DNA of 44,415 nucleotides from Candidatus Palauibacter poriticola (GTDB taxonomy: Bacteria; Gemmatimonadota; Gemmatimonadetes; Palauibacterales; Palauibacteraceae): the NCBI GenBank assembly GCA_012270965.1, contig JAAXHJ010000058.1, positions 1-44,415 of the forward strand, read 5' to 3'. This document shows, in pieces, positions 36,280 through 44,415 of this stretch. Every line of letters starts with the position of its first letter. Position 1 is the first letter of the stretch. The translations under genes were made by a program, and so were the position numbers. The notes under the pieces were generated by a model. It did no database searches, had not been told where the DNA came from, and was given only the letters and a program-made list of their open reading frames with translations.

Positions 36280-37621
36280 TCGTGTCGGATGGCGTCGACG
36301 GGCGCGAGCGCCGCGGCCTTCCGCGCCGGATAGATCGTGGCCAAGTAGGAGATGAGCAGCGATCCGAAAATGATCAGCGTGACATCGAGCGGCGCGAGCG
36401 AGATCGGCAACCGGTCGATGAAGTACACGTCGCTCGGCAGAGTGATGAACTCGTAGCGCGTCAGCGCCCAGGCGAGGATGGCGCCGAGCACGGCCCCCAG
36501 GGTCGTGCCGACGACGCCGATGAAGAGCCCCATGTTCGTAAACACCCTGCCGACGCTCCCGGCGCTCACCCCCATCGAGCGGAGGATTCCGATCTCGCGC
36601 GTGCGGTCCGCGACCATCATCACCAGCGTCGAGACGATGTTGAACGAGGCGACGAGGACGATGAGGACGAGGACGACGGCCATGCCGAGCTTCTCGAGCC
36701 GGAGCGCGGAGAAGAGGCTTCGGTTGAGTTCCTGCCAGCCCTCCACCCGGTAGGGCCAGCCCAGCGCCTCCTCGATGCGCGCGGAGACTTCCGTCGCCTC
36801 CCACGGGTCGCTCACATCGAACTCGATCCCGGTCACCGCCTCGCCGAGTCCGAGGAGGGACTGGGCTTCCGCCATCGGGACCATCACGAGTTCGTCGTCG
36901 TACTGGTAGAGTCCGGTCTGGAAGATCCCGGTGACCTCGAAGCGCTCGAGGGCGGGCGAGAATCCGATCGCCGACAGCGGTGCGTTCTGAGTCGATACGG
37001 CGGTAATGAGCTTCCCCTGATAGAGGCCGAGCTTCCGTGCGAGACCGCGGCCCGCCACGACGCCCGGATGGCCGGACTCGGTCGGACCGAAGGGCGGCTC
37101 GCCGACGATGAGGTGTTCGATGAGTCCCGCGATCCTCATCCCCTCCGGATCGTCCGGGATGCCGCGCAGGACGACGGACTGGTTGTAGCTGTCACCCGCA
37201 TTGAGCACGACCTCGGTGAAGACGAAGGGGGAGGAGGCGACGACATCCCGGTCCCCCCGGACACGGCCGAGGACCGTCTCCCAATCCTCCATGCGGAAGC
37301 CGCTGTCGAGTTCCATCACGTGCGCGTGAGGACCGCCGCTGAGGATCCGGTCCCTCAGGCTCTCTTGGAGGCCGTTGAGGACGCCGATCACGACGATGAG
37401 CGCCATCACGCCGACGGCCACGCCTCCGACGGCGAGACTCGATATGAAGGTGACGAGCCTCGAGTCTCTCTCGTCCACGGTGCCGGCGCCCGCGAGGGGC
37501 CGCCACGGCCGGCGGACGAAGCGGCCGAAGCCGCGGAGAGCCCCGAGGGCGGACATGCGACGCCCCGTCCCCCTCAGATAGCGCCGGGCCACGAAACGTT
37601 CGAAGCGCCCCCGCCCTCGGC

Positions 37622-37625
<4 letters not shown>
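36276..37625 (-). CDS. lolC: Lipoprotein-releasing ABC transporter permease LolC/LolE
   Basis: The 449-aa protein has an N-terminal membrane segment (about residues 55-85, ISSLAVGGVAVGVMALIVVI), a large periplasmic domain, and three C-terminal segments, the FtsX/MacB fold of LolC/E. A single permease here may act as a homodimer, since no second lolC/E gene is adjacent. GTG at 37625 overlaps the lysS stop (GTGA, 37622-37625). Confidence 0.92.
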
Positions 37626-39318
<1,693 letters not shown>

Positions 39319-39322
<4 letters not shown>

Positions 39323-40432
39323 GCGCCCGTCTTGCCGGATTCCTGGAGAAACGCCTGGATGAAACCGTCGATCTCGCCGTCGAGCACGGCGTCGACGTTG
39401 CCGACCTCGAGATTGGTTCGGTGGTCCTTGACCATCTTGTAGGGCTGCAGCACGTAGGACCGGATCTGCCGACCCCACTCGATCCGCGTCTTCGCCCCCT
39501 CCAGTTCGGCCCGGCGCGCTTCCCGTTCCTCGACCGCGCGCTGGTAGAGCGCGGCCTGCAGCATCTTCATCGCCTTGGACTTGTTCTTGTGCTGGCTCCG
39601 CTCCTGCTGGCACGAGACGACGATGCCCGTCGACAGATGCGTGATCCGCACCGCCGAGTCCGTCTTGTTCACGTGTTGGCCCCCCGCCCCGGATGCGCGA
39701 AAGGTGTCGATCCTGAGATCCTCCTCGTTGATCGAGATTTCGATGTCGTCATCGACGACGGGGTAGACGAAGACGGAGGCGAACGACGTGTGGCGGCGCC
39801 CCTGCGAATCGAAGGGTGAGATGCGCACGAGACGGTGGACGCCGCGCTCGGCCGACAGATACCCGTAGGCGAACTGTCCCTCCACGTCGAGCGTGGCCGA
39901 CTTGATCCCCGCCTCCTCGGCCGGGAGGACGTCCATGACCTCGACGTCGTAGTCGTGCTGTTCTGCCCAGCGCACGTACATGCGCATGAGCATCTGCGCC
40001 CAATCCTGCGACTCCGTGCCGCCGGCGCCCGGGTTGATGGTGACGAGCGCGCTGCGGTGCGCGTCCTCCCCTCGCAGCATGTTCCGCGATTCCAGGCGGG
40101 AGGCCTCCATCTCCGCCCGGCCGAGCCCCGCCTCGAGTTCGGCCTTCAGCTCGGCGTCGTCCTCCTCCTCCAACAGGAACGCCACCTCGAACAGGTCGTC
40201 CACGCGGGCGGAGCAGTCCGCCCATGGACGGGTCCAGCTCTTGAGAAGGTTCGCCTCGCCGATGACCTCTCTCGCGCCGCCGCGGTCGTTCCAGAAGTCG
40301 GGGGCCGCCATCTTCTTCTCGATCTCGGCGATGCGGGTCAGCTTCTCGGAAATCTCAAAGATACCCCCGTAGCTCGTCGAGCCGGCTGCGCAGCGCCTCC
40401 GCGCGTTCCTTCTGTCTCGCCAACTCCGTCAT
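39319..40432 (-). CDS. prfB: Peptide chain release factor 2 (with +1 programmed frameshift)
   Basis: RF2 terminates translation at UGA and UAA. The first 25 codons (ATG at 40432, product TELARQKERAEALRSRLDEL plus RGYL) end at an in-frame TGA (40357-40355). Reading continues in the +1 frame with EISEKLTRIAEIEKKM, giving about 370 aa, the family length. Conserved blocks include the GGQ motif (RASGAGGQHVNKTDSAVR) and VNPG-type NPGAGGTESQDW. A GGAG site precedes the start. An internal ATG at 40311 would lose the first 60 or so residues and is rejected. Confidence 0.95.
40352..40373 (-). promoter_or_regulatory. prfB +1 programmed frameshift site
   Basis: On the minus strand the sequence reads CGGGGGTATCTTTGAG: an internal Shine-Dalgarno-like GGGGG, three bases, then CTT TGA G. 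This matches the bacterial prfB consensus (AGGGGGTATCTTTGA). When RF2 is scarce, ribosomes pause at TGA and slip from CTT to the +1 frame, so RF2 limits its own synthesis. Confidence 0.95.
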
Positions 40433-40559
40433 TGCCGGCTCCAGTCCTCCTCGGGGGTGTTAGCCCGGGTTTCTCACACCAAAAAGAGCGGCACCGGCCC
40501 TCGAAAGCTGTTAGGTTTAGTTGGCCCAACAACTTAGCCACAGCAACCCGAGGGGACCG
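40433..40559. other. Divergent intergenic region upstream of prfB
   Basis: This is AT-richer than its surroundings and is the only gap between opposing start sites. A short dyad (GTTGGCCCAAC, 40520-40530) and the words TTAGGTTTAG and AACTTAGCC are seen. It should hold the promoter for prfB-lysS-lolCD on the minus strand, but I cannot assign -35/-10 boxes with confidence. Confidence 0.45.
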
Positions 40560-40858
40560 ATGCCAACACAGCCTAATCCGCTGTCCCCCGCATTTCAAGG
40601 TTGCCGCCGCCGGGGGCGTGGCGGCGCCGGTCCTCCAGGCCGTGCTCGTCACTACGCTGCTCGCGACGGCGTGTGGGGAGCCGGCCGATGTCGCGTCTCA
40701 GCCCATCTCGCTCGATCCGCTGGGCTCCGCGCCGTCACCACTGAGCAGACAGAGCCAACTCAACCTCCTTGCCGGCGGCGCGGCCTGCGTCATCGATTCG
40801 TACCGGCATCGCGTGAGCTGCATGGATCCCGGCGGCGGACCCGTTGACTTCGGTCGCC
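40560..40858 (+). pseudogene. Broken plus-strand lipoprotein gene
   Basis: The only plausible plus-strand coding trace. An ATG at 40560 with GAGGGG five bases upstream starts a frame that reads PTQPNPLSPAF, then becomes Arg/Gly-rich nonsense. From about 40600 the neighbouring frame reads a lipoprotein signal (VLVTTLLATACGEPAD, lipobox LATAC) and then a short exported segment (NLLAGGAACVIDSYRHRVSC) up to the rnr stop, after which it is antisense to rnr. A one-base shift near TTTCAAGG would join the two parts. I read it as a frameshifted, 3'-truncated remnant; a short functional lipoprotein from GTG 40618 is the alternative. No family is recognised with confidence. Confidence 0.45.
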
Positions 40859-42865
40859 TCACACGAGGCCGAAATCGATCCGCCGCGCGTCGCGGTCCAC
40901 GCGGACGACCTGGACCTCGACGGGATCCCCGAGCCGGTAGCTCCTCCGCGTACGACGGCCCCGAAGCGCGTGCTTCGTCCGGTCGTGTACGTAGCGATCG
41001 CCCGCGAGGCGGCTCACATGGACGAACCCCTCGATGTCGTACGCGTCGAGCCGGACGAAGAAGCCGAAGCGGGCGGTGTGGCTGATCGTGCCGCCGAAGT
41101 GATCTCCCAAGTGCCGCTCCATGAACTCGACCTTCTTTAGTTCCACCGAGTCCCGCTCGGCCCGGGCCGCGTTCTCCTCGCGCGCCGAAGCGTGTCGGGC
41201 GGTCGCGGAGAGCCAGTCCCCGCTCATCTCGCGCACGCGCGCCGGCTCCGCGAGCCAGCGGGCCAACTGCCGGTGGACGACGAGGTCCGGGTACCGGCGG
41301 ATGGGCGAGGTGAAGTGGAGGTACGCCGGCGAGGCGAGCCCGAAGTGGCCTACGCTGCGTGTAGCGTAGCGGGCCTTGGCGAGACTCCGCAGCAGTTGAA
41401 CCGAGAGGACCGGCTCCTCCACCCTGCCCCGCACCGCGTCGAGCAGGCGCTGGAAGTCGCGTGGACGCGGGTTCCGCCGTGGAAGGGAGAGTCCGAACTC
41501 GCCCGCCAAGAGGCGCAGCGCGTCGAGCTTCTCCGGATTCGGTTCTTCGTGGATTCGGTAGAGTACGGGCACCCCGTGCTCGATCGCCCAGCTCGCCACC
41601 GCTTCGTTCGCCGCGATCATCAGGTCCTCGATGAGCCGGTGCGAGTCGAGCCGTTCGCGGCGCCGCACGTCGACGGGAGCCCCCTCCTCGTCGAGTTCGA
41701 CCCGGGACTCCGGCAGGTCGAAGTCCAGGCTGCCCCGCGCCCTGCGACGTCGACGGAAGCTTCGGCTCGCCTTGAGCAGCGCCCGAAGATCCTCACGCAA
41801 CCCTGGGTCTCGCTCCGTCGCGGGCGTGGCTTCGCCGTCCAGCGCCTCCTGCGCCTCGTCATACGAGAGCCGGTGCGCGCTGCGGATGACGGCCCGGGCG
41901 AAGCGCGCCCCGCGGAGCGCTCCGCGACGATCCACCGTGAGGAAGGCGGCCAGCGTCAGCCGGTCTTCGCCGGGCACGAGCGAGCAGAGCCCGCCCGACA
42001 GCGCGTGCGGAAGCATCGGCAGCACGCGACTCACCAGGTACACGCTCGTGCCGCGCTCCCACGCCTCCGCATCGAGCCCCCCTCCCTCGCGCACATAGTG
42101 CGACACATCCGCGATGTGGATGCCGATCCGCGCCCCGCCCCCCGCGAGGGGCGCGATGGAGATCGCGTCATCGTGGTCGCGGGCGTCCCCGGGGTCGATC
42201 GTGATCACGCGGTCGCCCCGACAATCCTCCCGCCCCTCGAGATCTGCCGGCCGGACACCGCGCTCGGCCAGCGCCGCCGCCGCTTCCTCGACGTCTTCGG
42301 GGAACGCATCGCGGATCCCGTACCCCACCTGGATCGCGAGCACCGCCACACCCGGATCTCCCGCGGGCCCGAGCACACGTTCGACGCGGCCCGCGGGACT
42401 GACACTCCCTTCCCCCCAGTCCGTCACCTCGGCGACCACGAGGTCGCCGGATTCGGCCTCCCCGCGTTCGCGGTCCGGGATGAACAGGTCGACCCCGAGC
42501 TTCGGGCGGGTCACCTCGAGCCAGCCGTGCCCCCGCCCGCCGCGGAAGACGCCGACGACACGCGAACGGGCACGGTCAAGGACCTCGACGATGGTCCCGC
42601 GGGGGCCGCGCCGTCCGCGATCGTCGATCCGCACCGCGACGCGGTCGCCGTCCACGGCCGTGCCCAGATCGCGGGCGCGGACGAAGATGTCCTCGTCCCC
42701 CTCGTCCGGAATGACGAAGGCCGCGCCGCTCTCGATCCGTTGCAGCCGTCCGCTGACTCGCCGGCGACCCCGGGCCTGCCCGCGATTCCGGGCTTGGCCG
42801 CGACTCCGGGACCGGCCGCCGCCCCGGGGCTGGCCGCGGCCCTGGGACCGTCCGCGGGCGCTCAG
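40859..42865 (-). CDS. rnr: RNase R/RNase II-family exoribonuclease
   Basis: A 3'-5' exoribonuclease. Domains: a cold-shock-like domain starting at GRLQRIESGAAFVIPDEG, a second OB-fold, the catalytic RNB domain with the metal-binding Asp cluster ITIDPGDARDHDDAISI and the FTSPIRRYPDL motif, and a C-terminal S1 domain (GGTISHTARFGFFVRL). No N-terminal helix-turn-helix is present; instead there is an Arg/Gly/Gln-rich repeat tail. The best start is CTG at 42865, in a CTGA overlap with the preceding gene; canonical alternatives GTG 42931 or 42991 overlap that gene by 70 bp or more. Confidence 0.9.
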   Translation of the reverse strand: MSARGRSQGRGQPRGGGRSRSRGQARNRGQARGRRRVSGRLQRIESGAAFVIPDEGDEDIFVRARDLGTAVDGDRVAVRIDDRGRRGPRGTIVEVLDRARSRVVGVFRGGRGHGWLEVTRPKLGVDLFIPDRERGEAESGDLVVAEVTDWGEGSVSPAGRVERVLGPAGDPGVAVLAIQVGYGIRDAFPEDVEEAAAALAERGVRPADLEGREDCRGDRVITIDPGDARDHDDAISIAPLAGGGARIGIHIADVSHYVREGGGLDAEAWERGTSVYLVSRVLPMLPHALSGGLCSLVPGEDRLTLAAFLTVDRRGALRGARFARAVIRSAHRLSYDEAQEALDGEATPATERDPGLREDLRALLKASRSFRRRRRARGSLDFDLPESRVELDEEGAPVDVRRRERLDSHRLIEDLMIAANEAVASWAIEHGVPVLYRIHEEPNPEKLDALRLLAGEFGLSLPRRNPRPRDFQRLLDAVRGRVEEPVLSVQLLRSLAKARYATRSVGHFGLASPAYLHFTSPIRRYPDLVVHRQLARWLAEPARVREMSGDWLSATARHASAREENAARAERDSVELKKVEFMERHLGDHFGGTISHTARFGFFVRLDAYDIEGFVHVSRLAGDRYVHDRTKHALRGRRTRRSYRLGDPVEVQVVRVDRDARRIDFGLV
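42772..42861 (-). repeat. Five 18-bp tandem repeats at the rnr N-terminus
   Basis: Units start at 42772, 42790, 42808, 42826 and 42844 with a GGG-CCNGG-CCGCG pattern on the plus strand. They encode six-residue units of the RGQARN type directly after the proposed CTG start. Confidence 0.85.
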
Positions 42866-43035
42866 AGAGGCTTCGCCTCGTCGATCAGCATGATCGGGAT
42901 CCCGTCGTCGACCTCGTACTTTAGGCGGCACGCGTGACAGAGCAGGGCCTCCCCTCCCTCCCCCTCGCGGTATTCCAGCTCGCCCTTGCACTTCGGGCAG
43001 GCGAGGATCTCAAGCAGTCTGTCGTCGAGGGGCAT
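42862..43035 (-). CDS. Trm112-family small zinc protein (57 aa)
   Basis: The product has the Trm112 pattern: DRLLEILACPKCKGELEY at the N-terminus, a second Cys pair LLCHACRLKYEV, and IPIMLIDEA near the end. Such proteins (YcaR-like) bind zinc and are thought to act as partners or stabilisers, in other domains of methyltransferases. The ATG at 43035 shares one base with the era stop (TGATG). Its stop overlaps the proposed rnr start. Confidence 0.88.
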   Translation of the reverse strand: MPLDDRLLEILACPKCKGELEYREGEGGEALLCHACRLKYEVDDGIPIMLIDEAKPL

Positions 43036-43931
43036 CAGCTCTCCCGCGCGGGAACCCGGAAACCGAGCACCCTAAGGTGGTGTGTTTTCTTCCGCCAGTT
43101 CGGCAGAACCTTCACCCGGAGCCGCAGATAGACTCGTCTCCCGAGGAAGCGTTCGATCTTCACGCGGGCGCGGGTCCCCAGTTTGCGGATCGTTCTCCCG
43201 CCGGCCCCCACGACGATGCCCTTCTGGGATTTCCTCTCCACGTGAATCACGGCCTCGATGTACGTCGGCTTCTCCCCCTTCCGAACCCGGAACTCCTCGA
43301 TCCGGATGGCCACCGCGTAGGGAATCTCATCCGCCAGCTCCTCGAGGCACGTCTCCCGGATCATCTCGGCCACGAAGTGCCGGACCGGCGCGTTCGATAG
43401 TTCATCCACCGGGTAGAGGGGCGGTGACTCCGGAAGGTGCGCCGACAGCGCCTCGCGCAGCTCCGGCACCCCCTCCCCACTCGTGGCGCAGGTCGCGTGC
43501 ACGGCGTCCCAGCCGTCCCTCCCAAATGCGGCACGAAGCTCCTCGATGGCCGACGTCGCAACCCGGTCAATCTTGTTCAGGCAGAGGACCTTCGGAACAC
43601 CGATCGAGTGGGCGAACTCCCCGGCCCAGTCGACACTGCGCGCAAAGCCCACGTCCGCCACGCCGAGCACGACATCACCATCGTCGAGCGCCGCCAGCGC
43701 CTCCTCTCTCATCGACCGGTGCAGCGTGTAGCGCGGCTCCAGAAGGCCGGGCGTGTCGATGAACACGGCCTGCGCGGCGTCGTCCGAGTAGATCCCGAGG
43801 AGTCGTCGCTGCGTCGTCTGGGCCCTCGGCGTGACGGCCGCGAGCCGCTCTCCCAAAAACGCGTTGAGTAGCGTGGACTTCCCGACGTTGGGAAGGCCGA
43901 CAATCGCGACGACACCGGCCCTGAACGTCAT
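43035..43931 (-). CDS. era: Ribosome-assembly GTPase Era
   Basis: Era binds the 3' end of 16S rRNA during 30S maturation. The 298-aa protein has the P-loop GLPNVGKSTLLNAFLG, DTPG, LNKIDRV and the C-terminal KH domain (GIVVGAGGRTIRKLGTRARVKIERFLG). The start ATG at 43931 has no strong ribosome site. It lies 116 bp after the 16S gene whose product it acts on. Confidence 0.97.
   Translation of the reverse strand: MTFRAGVVAIVGLPNVGKSTLLNAFLGERLAAVTPRAQTTQRRLLGIYSDDAAQAVFIDTPGLLEPRYTLHRSMREEALAALDDGDVVLGVADVGFARSVDWAGEFAHSIGVPKVLCLNKIDRVATSAIEELRAAFGRDGWDAVHATCATSGEGVPELREALSAHLPESPPLYPVDELSNAPVRHFVAEMIRETCLEELADEIPYAVAIRIEEFRVRKGEKPTYIEAVIHVERKSQKGIVVGAGGRTIRKLGTRARVKIERFLGRRVYLRLRVKVLPNWRKKTHHLRVLGFRVPARES

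Positions 43932-44415
<484 letters not shown>

Noticed and set aside
40521-40847. Plus-strand 108-codon frame as an intact gene
   Set aside because: After the first dozen residues from ATG 40560 it turns Arg-rich, while the neighbouring frame carries the lipoprotein signal; a broken gene explains it better.

Overview
The window is about 44 kb of very GC-rich, gene-dense chromosome from a Gram-negative (diderm) bacterium that makes lipid A. Almost every gene lies on the minus strand, so transcription runs from the right edge (16S rRNA) to the left edge. The mixture of lipid A genes (lpxD-lpxC-fabZ-lpxA ... lpxB-lpxK), bamA and lolCD with genes better known from Gram-positives (mcsA-mcsB-clpC, bshC), together with the 16S 3' end, fits Gemmatimonadota best. 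That placement is an inference and needs a 16S search. No phage, transposon, CRISPR array, defence island or secondary-metabolite cluster was seen.

Right to left: (1) the 3' part of a 16S rRNA gene, followed after about 115 bp by era rather than tRNAs and 23S, then a Trm112-like zinc protein and an RNase R-type exonuclease. (2) A 426-bp gap with the only plausible plus-strand gene, a broken lipoprotein. (3) prfB (with its +1 frameshift site), lysS with an added zinc ribbon, and lolC-lolD. (4) mcsA-mcsB-clpC (arginine phosphorylation and proteolysis) running directly into bamA and an OmpH/Skp-like chaperone. (5) A lipid A operon: lpxD-lpxC-fabZ-lpxA-oxidoreductase-44-aa membrane protein-lpxB-(DUF374::LpxK fusion)-rlmH. 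(6) A methyltransferase overlapping bshC (bacillithiol). (7) A small membrane protein, murJ, uvrC, a 61-aa cysteine protein, gltX, thrC. (8) A TPR secreted protein, a DUF512 radical-SAM-like protein, der-plsY-gpsA. (9) merR-surE-pcm-DUF368, a TPR membrane protein, and a large secreted Calx-beta repeat protein cut by the left edge.

The genes are packed as long overlapping operons: 21 junctions can be read as 4-base stop/start overlaps (ATGA, GTGA, TTGA and, twice, apparently CTGA). The envelope theme dominates: lipid A, undecaprenyl phosphate and lipid II transport, phospholipid synthesis, outer-membrane protein and lipoprotein export, with protein quality control between them.

The observations most worth following are the DUF374-LpxK fusion, two genes (lpxB and rnr) whose best start is a CTG codon in a CTGA overlap, the methyltransferase coupled to bshC (possible N-methyl-bacillithiol), the 16S gene not linked to 23S, the zinc-ribbon LysS, and a series of short in-frame tandem duplications (18 to 42 bp) at the ends of otherwise conserved proteins.
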